Shown here: positions 1-6,238 of the stretch, in pieces | How the letters are laid out: every line of letters begins with the position of its first letter | How positions within the stretch are numbered: position 1 is the stretch's first letter | Source of the DNA: Candidatus Zixiibacteriota bacterium | Lineage (GTDB): Bacteria > Zixibacteria > MSB-5A5 > GN15 > PGXB01 | NCBI GenBank assembly: GCA_026397495.1 | Contig: JAPLUS010000390.1 | Span: 1-6,922, forward strand | Reading direction: 5' to 3' | Length of the DNA: 6,922 bases | Position numbers and translations under genes: made by a program | The notes under the pieces: model-generated | What the model saw: the letters and a program-made list of their open reading frames with translations, nothing else | What the model was told of the DNA's origin: nothing | Databases searched by the model: none

Positions 1-66
1 TAAATAATAATCTTTTTGCGGATATATTTTAATTGGATTTAACCCCAAAAACAGATAAATTAAGTA

Positions 67-85
67 TCTCCATATGAGATGGAGA
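67..85 (+). promoter_or_regulatory. 7-bp leader hairpin, possible translational sequestration element
   Basis: TCTCCAT (67-73) and ATGGAGA (79-85) are perfect inverted repeats around the 5-nt loop ATGAG. The 3' arm contains GGAGA, the best Shine-Dalgarno-like sequence in the leader. It lies 9 nt before an in-frame GTG (94) and 15 nt before an ATG (100) of the small open frame. No T-tract follows, so this is not a Rho-independent terminator. The pairing is seen directly; a regulatory role is inference, and a 7-bp repeat can arise by chance. Confidence 0.25.
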
Positions 86-150
86 AGTACAAAGTGACCA
101 TGACCAAAATGGATTGGGACCCGTACCGAAGGGCTGTCTTTAGATTATAA
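79..150 (+). CDS. Possible 23-codon leader peptide ORF (doubtful)
   Basis: An open frame runs from ATG at 79 to TAA at 148-150 and would encode 23 residues beginning MEKYKVTMTK and ending RRAVFRL. It is basic and has no recognised motif or membrane segment. Alternative in-frame starts are GTG at 94 and ATG at 100. The GTG has GGAGAAG (81-87) at good Shine-Dalgarno distance, while the ATG at 79 has none. The frame ends 27 nt before gatA. It could be a leader peptide, a remnant of a longer gene, or simply chance; frames this short are common. I do not recognise a family and assign no function. Confidence 0.15.
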   Translation: MEKYKVTMTKMDWDPYRRAVFRL

Positions 151-177
151 AATTTTGAAATATTTGTCATTTCTATA

Positions 178-1611
178 ATGAAAGAATATAGCAAACTATC
201 GGCGGCGGAAATTATTGCTGGCCTGAAGAAGGGCAGTTTTAGCGCTGTTGAAATCTGTCATGAAGCCCTCTCTGCGGCCAAAAATATTGGCCATAAATTG
301 AATGCTTTTATCACCATTACCGAGGGAAAAGCACTGGAGCAGGCTAAGGCGCTGGATCAGAGAATGGAGCGTGGCGACACTTCCGGGGCTCTCTTCGGAG
401 TGCCCCTGGCTATCAAAGATAACATCTGTCTATCTGATTATCCCACCACCTGTGCTTCACATATTTTAGATGGCTTTGTCCCTATTTATGACGCCACCTG
501 CGTGCAAAAACTAAATGAAGCCGACGCCGTCATAATTGGTAAAACAAATATGGATGAATTCGCAATGGGTTCATCCAATGAAAATTCCTACTACGGAGCA
601 GTGAAAAATCCGTTTGACAATAATCTGGTGCCGGGTGGCTCATCCGGCGGCTCGGCGGCCGCGGTGGCGGCCGGCATTGTCCCGATAGCATTTGGTTCTG
701 AAACCGGCGGATCGGTACGTCAGCCGGCGGCCTTCTGCGGAATCTATGGTCTGAAACCGACCTATGGAGCCATCTCCCGCTATGGGTTGGTGGCCTTTGC
801 TTCCTCGATGGATCAGATTGGTTCAATGGCCAGAAATCCGTATGATCTGGCACTGGCCTTCGGTGTTGCCTGCGGGCGGGATTCCAGCGATTCAACCTCG
901 GTGGCTTTTGACCATCCCAATTATCCGCAATTGATGACGACTAATAGAAAATTCACTTTTGGAATTCCACGAGAATATTTTGGCGACGGAATTGATCCCG
1001 ACGTAAGCCGCAATATTGATGAAGTAAAAAAGCTCCTGCAGAAGGATGGCCATAAATTTGTTGACATTTCCTTGCCCCATTCTCCTCTGGCGATTGCTGT
1101 GTATTATATAATTGCCGATGCTGAAGCCTCATCCAATCTTGCCCGATTTGATGGGGTCAGATATGGAAGGCGTGAAAAGGATGAAGACTTAATAGCGATG
1201 TATAGAAAAACCCGTTCCGCCGGTTTTGGTATGGAAGTAAAACGGCGGGTTATTCTGGGTACTTACGTTCTATCAGCCGGCTATTATGATGCCTATTATC
1301 TGAAAGCCCAGCAGGTGCGGGAATTAATTCGTCGGGATTTTGAAAATGCTTTTCAAGAAGTTGATATATTAATGACTCCGACCTCGCCGACAGCGGCCTT
1401 TCGAATAGGGGAGAAAATATCCGATACGCTGGCCATGTATCTTTCGGATATCTTCACGGCCCCGGCTAATCTGGCCGGGATTCCGGCAATTTCCATTCCC
1501 TGTGGAACCGTGTCGGATGGCCGTCCGGTCGGTCTGCAGTTAATGGCGACGGCCTTTGGGGAATTGTCTCTTTTTCAGGCAGCGGCAAGGCTGGATAAAA
1601 TCAAAGGTTAA
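178..1611 (+). CDS. gatA: Asp-tRNA(Asn)/Glu-tRNA(Gln) amidotransferase subunit A
   Basis: GatA is the glutaminase subunit of the cytoplasmic GatCAB complex. It hydrolyses glutamine and sends the ammonia to GatB, which amidates Glu-tRNA(Gln) or Asp-tRNA(Asn). The 477 residues match the usual length of about 480-490. The amidase signature is intact: Lys80 in GVPLAIKDN, the PGGSSGGSAAAVAAG block (152-166) with cis-Ser155, and the nucleophile Ser179 in GSETGGSVRQPA. This is the expected Ser-cisSer-Lys triad, each residue one position after the S. aureus numbering as I recall it. Later family blocks are GLKPTYGAISRYGL (191-204), GTYVLSAGYYDAYY (361-374) and the C-terminal GIPAISIPCG...GRPVGLQL. 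The N-terminus (LSAAEIIAGLKKGSFSAVE) is typical, supporting the ATG at 178 although no Shine-Dalgarno sequence precedes it. gatB follows after 18 nt; gatC is not in the window. Confidence 0.97.
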   Translation: MKEYSKLSAAEIIAGLKKGSFSAVEICHEALSAAKNIGHKLNAFITITEGKALEQAKALDQRMERGDTSGALFGVPLAIKDNICLSDYPTTCASHILDGFVPIYDATCVQKLNEADAVIIGKTNMDEFAMGSSNENSYYGAVKNPFDNNLVPGGSSGGSAAAVAAGIVPIAFGSETGGSVRQPAAFCGIYGLKPTYGAISRYGLVAFASSMDQIGSMARNPYDLALAFGVACGRDSSDSTSVAFDHPNYPQLMTTNRKFTFGIPREYFGDGIDPDVSRNIDEVKKLLQKDGHKFVDISLPHSPLAIAVYYIIADAEASSNLARFDGVRYGRREKDEDLIAMYRKTRSAGFGMEVKRRVILGTYVLSAGYYDAYYLKAQQVRELIRRDFENAFQEVDILMTPTSPTAAFRIGEKISDTLAMYLSDIFTAPANLAGIPAISIPCGTVSDGRPVGLQLMATAFGELSLFQAAARLDKIKG

Positions 1612-1629
1612 GATAGGCCGATATTTTCT

Positions 1630-3099
1630 ATGACCGAGAAATATATTATAGATGGGTATGAACCGGTGATTGGATTGGAAGTGCACGCTCAGTTAACCAC
1701 CTATAGTAAAATTTTCTGCGGCTGTAAAGTTGAGTATGGCGCCCCCCCCAATTCGCTGACTTGTCCGGTTTGCCTTGGACTTCCCGGCGCCCTGCCGACA
1801 CTTAATAAGAAAGCCGTTGAATATGCGATGAAAATGATCCTGGCCGTCGGCGGCACTGTTCGACTTCGTTCCCTTTTCGCCCGCAAGAATTATTTCTATC
1901 CCGATTTACCTAAAGGGTATCAGATTTCTCAGTATGATAGGCCGCTCGGCGAGGGGGGGATTATTTCTTTTAAACTCAATAAAAATGGCACATATAAAAC
2001 CGTCCGGTTGAAACGTATTCATCTCGAGGAAGATGCCGGAAAATTGCTCCACCCTGAAGACGGCGAAAATTACTCCCGTGTGGATCTGAATCGTTGCGGA
2101 GTCCCTTTGATAGAAATTGTTACTGAACCGGATATTTCTTCACCGCAGGAAGCCTATAGGTATTTGGTAAAATTGAAACAAATACTGCAATATTTGGAAA
2201 TATGCACGGCGGATATGGAGAAGGGACATCTGCGCTGTGACGCTAATGTTTCGGTTCGCCCCGCGGGCGCCGAACAGCTAGGCATAAAGACGGAAGTCAA
2301 GAATATGAATTCCTTCAAGGGGGTGGAACGAGCTCTGACTTTTGAGATTGAACGGCAGACTTCTCTTCTTAAGAGCGGCGGTATCATAGAGCAAAGCACA
2401 TTACTATGGGATGACAAAAGGCAGAGGGCTGAGGTAATGCGTTCCAAAGAAGAAGCTCAAGATTACCGTTACTTCCCAGAACCGGATTTGGTTAATCTGG
2501 TGATTGACAATGATTGGTTGGATAGAACCAGAGGGAGTCTCCCGGAATTGGCGGAAACCCGGGCCCGACGATTTGTTGAGCAATATCATATTCCTGAATA
2601 CGATGCCGGAGTATTAACGGAATATAGAGAGCTGGCGGACTATTATGAAGCCGTAATGAAGGAATTTGACAATGGCAAGGTGGCCTCCAATTGGATCATG
2701 ACGGAATTACTTAAAGTGATTAACGAAGAGAAGGCCGATATAAGTGAGTTTCGGCTCAGACCCATGATGATGGCTGAGTTGTTGAAGTATATCCAGAGTG
2801 GAGAAGTTTCCGGTAAAATCGCCAAGGAAATATTTGCCGAAATGATTATATCAGGGCGATCAGCCGGGGAGATAATCAAGGAGAAAAGATTGGTTCAGAT
2901 TTCTGATGATACTTTCATTGGCCATGCAATTGACAAAGTTATAGCGGAAAATGAGGATAATATCAATAAATATCTTTCCGGAAAAAATCGGTTATTTGGC
3001 TATTTTGTGGGGCAAGTGATGAAAGAAACTGACGGCAAAGCCAATCCCGAAATGGTAAATAAATTACTAAAAGAGAAACTTGATGAGCTTGCCCGTTAA
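1630..3099 (+). CDS. gatB: Asp-tRNA(Asn)/Glu-tRNA(Gln) amidotransferase subunit B
   Basis: GatB is the kinase/transamidase subunit: it activates the misacylated tRNA with ATP and amidates it using ammonia channelled from GatA. The 489 residues cover the full family length. The N-terminal cradle domain shows GLEVHAQL (15-22, with Glu17 and His19), a four-cysteine metal-type set (Cys30, Cys32, Cys45, Cys48), YPDLPKGYQISQYDRP (90-105), HLEEDAGK (131-138), VDLNRCGVPLIEIVTEPD (151-168) and TEVKNMNSF (221-229). The middle has DYRYFPEPDL (278-287). The C-terminal helical YqeY-like tRNA-binding tail includes ASNWIMTELL (352-361) and GQVMKETDGKANP (461-473). The ATG at 1630 has no good Shine-Dalgarno sequence, but the N-terminal family motifs begin soon after it. 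Two long single-base runs (C8 at 1742-1749, G7 at 1953-1959) fall within the coding sequence without disrupting it. The last 17 nt overlap purN. Confidence 0.97.
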   Translation: MTEKYIIDGYEPVIGLEVHAQLTTYSKIFCGCKVEYGAPPNSLTCPVCLGLPGALPTLNKKAVEYAMKMILAVGGTVRLRSLFARKNYFYPDLPKGYQISQYDRPLGEGGIISFKLNKNGTYKTVRLKRIHLEEDAGKLLHPEDGENYSRVDLNRCGVPLIEIVTEPDISSPQEAYRYLVKLKQILQYLEICTADMEKGHLRCDANVSVRPAGAEQLGIKTEVKNMNSFKGVERALTFEIERQTSLLKSGGIIEQSTLLWDDKRQRAEVMRSKEEAQDYRYFPEPDLVNLVIDNDWLDRTRGSLPELAETRARRFVEQYHIPEYDAGVLTEYRELADYYEAVMKEFDNGKVASNWIMTELLKVINEEKADISEFRLRPMMMAELLKYIQSGEVSGKIAKEIFAEMIISGRSAGEIIKEKRLVQISDDTFIGHAIDKVIAENEDNINKYLSGKNRLFGYFVGQVMKETDGKANPEMVNKLLKEKLDELAR

Positions 3100-3682
3100 A
3101 TTGGCTGTCTTTATTTCCGGGAGCGGCACCAATCTTCAGGCTTTGATTGATGCCGTCAAAGCGGGGAAATTATCGGCCCGGATAACGTTGGTGGTTTCCA
3201 GCCGTGATGATGCGTTCGGTCTGGAACGAGCTAAGAAAGAGAAAATAGATACCTTTGTATTCAGGGTAAAGGACTTCCCCACACCGGACAAGGCGGAAAA
3301 TCATTTGACGACAATTTTGGATAAATATCAAATTGATTACATCGCCCTGGCCGGCTATATGAAAATGGTTCCGGCCAGAGTAATAGAAAAATATCGGAGT
3401 CGGGTTACCAATATTCACCCGGCCCTTCTTCCGAATTACGGAGGCAAGGGGATGTATGGCCATTTTGTCCATGAAGCCGTCCTGGCCGCCGGTGATAGAG
3501 AATCAGGTGCCACGGTGCATCTGGTTGATGAAATCTACGATCATGGGAATATTTTGCTTCAAGGGAAAGTACCGGTCTATGCCAATGATACACCGGACAC
3601 CTTGGCGGAGCGAGTGCTCCAAGTGGAGCATCAAATCTATCCGGAAGCGCTGGAAAAACTAATAAGAGGAAATATTAACTAA
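3083..3682 (+). CDS. purN: Phosphoribosylglycinamide formyltransferase
   Basis: PurN transfers a formyl group from 10-formyl-tetrahydrofolate to GAR, giving FGAR (third step of de novo purine synthesis, cytoplasmic). Numbering from the ATG at 3083 (199 aa; family about 190-215): the phosphate-binding GSGTNLQA is at 13-20, LAGYMKMVP at 89-97, and the catalytic NIHPALLP at 110-117, with Asn110 and His112. Asp153 in IYDHG matches the third catalytic residue (E. coli Asp144). The segment GGKGMYGHFVHEAV (120-133) replaces the shorter loop of the E. coli enzyme; I associate this form with Bacteroidetes/Chlorobi-type PurN. A TTG at 3080 is a possible start one codon earlier, but the ATG is preferred; GA-rich AAGAGAAA precedes it as at best a weak ribosome-binding site. 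The 17-nt overlap with gatB suggests translational coupling. The stop shares one base with the purC start (TAATG). Confidence 0.95.
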   Translation: MSLPVKLAVFISGSGTNLQALIDAVKAGKLSARITLVVSSRDDAFGLERAKKEKIDTFVFRVKDFPTPDKAENHLTTILDKYQIDYIALAGYMKMVPARVIEKYRSRVTNIHPALLPNYGGKGMYGHFVHEAVLAAGDRESGATVHLVDEIYDHGNILLQGKVPVYANDTPDTLAERVLQVEHQIYPEALEKLIRGNIN

Positions 3683-4578
3683 TGGAAAAAGCCATTCTGG
3701 AGACTAATATTAAGGAGTACCCTCTCTTTGCGCGCGGGAAAGTTCGCGATATCTATGATTTAGGTGATAGATTATTAATTATTGCCACGGATCGGGTTTC
3801 GGCCTTTGACTGTGTTTTGCCCAACGGTATTCCCGGAAAAGGAAAAGTTTTGACTTCCATGTCCCTCTTCTGGTTTAACCATCTAAAGGATATAATTGAT
3901 TCGCATTTGATAACCGCCGAGGTGGACGAATTCCCCAATAACCTTTACCGGTATCGGGAGATTCTTGAGGGACGGGCCATGCTGGTGGTTAAGGCCAGAA
4001 GAATTGATATTGAGTGTGTCGTGCGAGGATATATTTCCGGGTCGCTTTGGAAAGAGTTGCTCGAAGCAAGAAAGAACGGCCAAAATCAAGTGCATGATTT
4101 TGTGTTTCCCTCTGATTTGAGAGAATCCGACAAGTTGCCGGCGCCGATTTTCACACCGGCTACGAAATCTGATAATGGTCATGATGAAAATATCTCATTT
4201 GATCAGATGGCCGATATGGTTGGACTCGAGACGGCCCAATTATGTCAAAATAAATCTATTGATATTTACAGTCAGGCCGCTGATTATGCCCGGACCCATG
4301 GAATTATTATTGCTGATACCAAATTCGAGTTTGGGTTTCATAATAATAAATTTATTATCATTGATGAAATTCTTTCTCCAGATTCCTCAAGATTTTGGCC
4401 AATTGCTCAATATCAGCCGGGAAAAGGCCAACCCTCATTTGACAAGCAATATATTAGAGATTATCTTGCCGGCCTTGATTGGGATAAGAATCCTCCGGCG
4501 CCGCCATTGCCGGAGGAGGTACTCCTAAAATCGGCTGCTAAATACAGGGAAGCGGCGAAACTTTTGATGGGGAAATAG
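3682..4578 (+). CDS. purC: Phosphoribosylaminoimidazole-succinocarboxamide synthase
   Basis: PurC (SAICAR synthetase) condenses CAIR with aspartate using ATP, the eighth step of de novo purine synthesis. The 298 residues fit the long yeast-type form rather than the roughly 237-aa E. coli type. Visible motifs are the nucleotide-binding RGKVRDIYD (18-26), DRVSAFD (37-43), LPNGIPGKG (46-54), the first SAICAR signature around ECVVRGYISGS (111-121), FTPATKSDNGHDENIS (157-172), the second signature IADTKFEFG (210-218), DEILSPDSSRFWP (228-240), and SFDKQYIRDYL plus PPAPPLPEEV near the C-terminus. The first signature has Ile108 where the family pattern usually has Pro. The ATG overlaps the purN stop by one base, and AGAGGA (3665-3670) lies 11 nt upstream as a plausible ribosome-binding site. 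A 9-bp hairpin lies inside the 3' end at 4491-4517. purH starts 2 nt after the stop. Confidence 0.96.
   Translation: MEKAILETNIKEYPLFARGKVRDIYDLGDRLLIIATDRVSAFDCVLPNGIPGKGKVLTSMSLFWFNHLKDIIDSHLITAEVDEFPNNLYRYREILEGRAMLVVKARRIDIECVVRGYISGSLWKELLEARKNGQNQVHDFVFPSDLRESDKLPAPIFTPATKSDNGHDENISFDQMADMVGLETAQLCQNKSIDIYSQAADYARTHGIIIADTKFEFGFHNNKFIIIDEILSPDSSRFWPIAQYQPGKGQPSFDKQYIRDYLAGLDWDKNPPAPPLPEEVLLKSAAKYREAAKLLMGK
4491..4517. repeat. 9-bp perfect inverted repeat inside the purC 3' end
   Basis: TCCTCCGGC (4491-4499) pairs perfectly with GCCGGAGGA (4509-4517) around a 9-nt loop. The stem is GC-rich and sits about 60 nt before both the purC stop and the purH start. No T-run follows, so it is not an intrinsic terminator. 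It falls in codons for the proline-rich PPAPPLPEEV segment, which is conserved in long-form PurC, so the pairing may be a by-product of codon constraint. If it forms in mRNA, it could act as a processing or stability element between purC and purH. Confidence 0.4.
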
Positions 4579-4580
4579 CA

Positions 4581-6152
4581 ATGTTCGATAAGATAAAAAT
4601 TAGACGGGCCCTCATCTCAGTTTCCGATAAAACTGATTTGATTGATTTTGCTCAAACGCTCGGTAAATACAACGTGGAAATTATCTCGACCGGCGGGACC
4701 CTGGCGGCTCTAAAGAAGGGAGGTATTCAGGCTATATCGGTCTCTACCTTCACGGGAGCGCCGGAAATACTTGGCGGCCGGGTAAAAACGCTTCATCCCA
4801 AAATACATGCCGGTATTCTCTATCGTCGGGATAATGAAGAGGACGCCGCGGAAATGACCCATTATGAATATAAACCTATTGACATGGTAGTCGTTAATCT
4901 CTATCCCTTCGAGAAAACTGTCAGCAACCCCGAATCCACCGAAGAGGAGATTATCGAGAATATTGATATCGGGGGTCCTTCAATGATTAGAGCGGCGGCC
5001 AAGAATTTCACCGGCGTGGCGGTCGTAACCTGCCCCGATGATTATAAATTGGTCATAGAGGAATTGGCCAAGAACGAGGGGGCCCTGGGATATGATTTCC
5101 GGTGGCGCTTGGCGGCGAGTGCTTTTGATCTAACTTATAGATATGATGGTGCGGTTTCGGGATTCTTCGCGGCACGAGGCCAAAAGATTAAGGAGGATTT
5201 CCCCCTTCGGCTAAATTCCTCTTTCGGTCTTAGATCGATTCTCCGGTATGGAGAAAATCCGCATCAGAAAGGAGCCGTGTATAAAAATGAAAGGTACAAT
5301 GGCCCAAGTTTATGCGGGGCCGATATCCTTTCCGGCAAAGAACTATCATATAATAATATTGCCGATATGGATGCCTGTTTAGATCTGATTTTGGATTTTA
5401 AAGAGCCCTTCGCCTGTGTCCTCAAGCACGCCAATCCCTGCGGTGCCGCGGTTGGAATCAGGCTGGCTGAAGCTTATCAAGAGGCCCTGGCCTCGGATCC
5501 TCTTTCCGCCTTTGGCTCTATAATTGGTCTTAATAAGCAAGTTGATATGGAGACGGCCAAGCTTCTTTCTGAGACGGAATTTATTGAATGTATTTTGGCT
5601 CCGGGATATGATAGCGATGCTTTAGAGCTTCTCAAGAAGAAGAAAAATCGGCGCCTTTTGGCTCTATCGGAAATTGCTGCCGGACGACCCTCCGGTGAAA
5701 TGGTTTTCAAATATATCCGTGGAGGAGCCCTCTGCCAGACAGCCGATGAACATGAGCTGTCTGAAGCGGAATTAAAAATAGTGACCAAGAGAAAGCCCAC
5801 CGAAGAACAGCTTAAATCCCTTCTTTTTGCATGGAAAATAGTTAAACACACCAAATCAAATGCAATTGTTATTGCCAAGGGAAACGCCACTGTAGGCATT
5901 GGTATGGGACAGACCTCACGGGTTGATTCCTCCCTACTGGCGGTCAGGCGTGCCGGTGATAGGGCCAAAGGTGCCGTTCTGGCATCGGATGCTTTTTTCC
6001 CTATGCCCGATGGCGCCGAGGTGGCCCTTGAGGCCGGCGTAACAGCCATAATTCAGCCCGGTGGTTCGAAAGGAGACCCGGGGGTGATTGAAGCTGTTGA
6101 TAAGGCTGATGCGGCGATGATATTTACGGGAGTAAGACACTTCAAACATTAA
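4581..6152 (+). CDS. purH: Bifunctional AICAR formyltransferase / IMP cyclohydrolase
   Basis: PurH carries out the last two purine steps: AICAR is formylated with 10-formyl-tetrahydrofolate, then FAICAR is cyclised to IMP. The 523 residues match the usual 510-530. The N-terminal IMP cyclohydrolase domain (about 1-195) has SVSDK (13-17), STGGT (36-40), GGRVKTLHPKIHAGIL (65-80) and NIDIGGPSMIRAAAKN (127-142). The C-terminal AICAR transformylase domain has RYGENPHQ (222-229), the catalytic Lys282-His283 in KHANPCGAA, SDPLSAFGSIIGLN (305-318), GMGQTSRVDS (441-450), ASDAFFPMPDGAE (468-480) and the terminal FTGVRHFKH. The usual GGSVRD box reads GGSKGD (494-499), a small deviation that also varies in other PurH proteins. 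GGGG at 4569-4572, 8 nt before the ATG, may serve as ribosome-binding site, and the 2-nt gap from purC suggests coupling. Confidence 0.97.
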   Translation: MFDKIKIRRALISVSDKTDLIDFAQTLGKYNVEIISTGGTLAALKKGGIQAISVSTFTGAPEILGGRVKTLHPKIHAGILYRRDNEEDAAEMTHYEYKPIDMVVVNLYPFEKTVSNPESTEEEIIENIDIGGPSMIRAAAKNFTGVAVVTCPDDYKLVIEELAKNEGALGYDFRWRLAASAFDLTYRYDGAVSGFFAARGQKIKEDFPLRLNSSFGLRSILRYGENPHQKGAVYKNERYNGPSLCGADILSGKELSYNNIADMDACLDLILDFKEPFACVLKHANPCGAAVGIRLAEAYQEALASDPLSAFGSIIGLNKQVDMETAKLLSETEFIECILAPGYDSDALELLKKKKNRRLLALSEIAAGRPSGEMVFKYIRGGALCQTADEHELSEAELKIVTKRKPTEEQLKSLLFAWKIVKHTKSNAIVIAKGNATVGIGMGQTSRVDSSLLAVRRAGDRAKGAVLASDAFFPMPDGAEVALEAGVTAIIQPGGSKGDPGVIEAVDKADAAMIFTGVRHFKH

Positions 6153-6238
6153 GTTTGTCGAATGACTAATTAAACCATTGTTTATGGAATCGGTAAAGGG
6201 CAGTTTACTTTGTTAGGAATTCTTCCGGTTTTGCTCTT
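6153..6238. other. purH-coaBC intergenic gap, no clear signal
   Basis: This 86-nt AT-rich gap is the only substantial break in the gene cluster. I see no GC-rich hairpin followed by a T-run, so purH has no evident intrinsic terminator. I also see no promoter pair with normal spacing. TTACTTTG (6204-6211) loosely resembles the Bacteroidetes -7 element, but the nearest upstream TTG is too far for a good match. AGGA at 6215-6218 is too distant from the coaBC start to be its ribosome-binding site. An ATG at 6184 opens only a 10-codon frame. Confidence 0.4.

Larger units (their letters stand above)
1..177. other. AT-rich leader/intergenic region before gatA
   Basis: This stretch has no recognisable gene. 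The first 60 bases are very AT-rich and have stops in the frames I checked; a short frame ending in TAA at 30-32 could be the tail of an upstream gene, but too little is visible to say. A hairpin lies at 67-85 and a 23-codon open frame at 79-150. A tandem repeat of TGACCA occupies 95-106. I found no convincing -35/-10 pair at normal spacing: TATAAT at 174-179 overlaps the gatA start codon and would begin a transcript inside the gene. No ribosome-binding sequence precedes gatA. gatC, which often precedes gatA, is not encoded here. Confidence 0.5.

Noticed and set aside
86..150. tRNA or known riboswitch in the gatA leader
   Set aside because: There is no T-loop consensus or cloverleaf, and the conserved cores I recall for c-di-GMP, ZTP, glutamine and THF riboswitches are not present.
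155..179. TTGAAA and TATAAT as a promoter for gatA
   Set aside because: The hexamers (155-160 and 174-179) are only 13 nt apart and TATAAT overlaps the gatA ATG, so transcription would begin inside the gene. No good downstream start exists.
494..499. Not a DNA coordinate pair: GGSKGD at PurH residues 494-499 (bases 6060-6077) in place of GGSVRD as a loss of function
   Set aside because: All main catalytic motifs are intact, and this box also differs in the functional human enzyme as I recall it, so the change is probably neutral.
656..673. All-GC hairpin CGGCCGC/GCGGCCG with a GGTG loop in gatA
   Set aside because: It lies in codons for the invariant Gly/Ser/Ala-rich amidase signature, which forces GC-rich self-complementary sequence. 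No functional context.
3080..3082. TTG at 3080 as the purN start
   Set aside because: An ATG follows immediately at 3083, is the stronger initiator, and gives a normal family N-terminus.
5477..6049. 190-codon open frame on the minus strand opposite purH
   Set aside because: It is a Ser/Arg-rich antisense shadow of the well-supported purH, has no recognisable motif and no independent start signals.
6172..6187. Short inverted repeat (CCAT/ATGG or AAAC/GTTT) after purH as a terminator
   Set aside because: The stem is only 4 bp, AT-rich, and no T-run follows.
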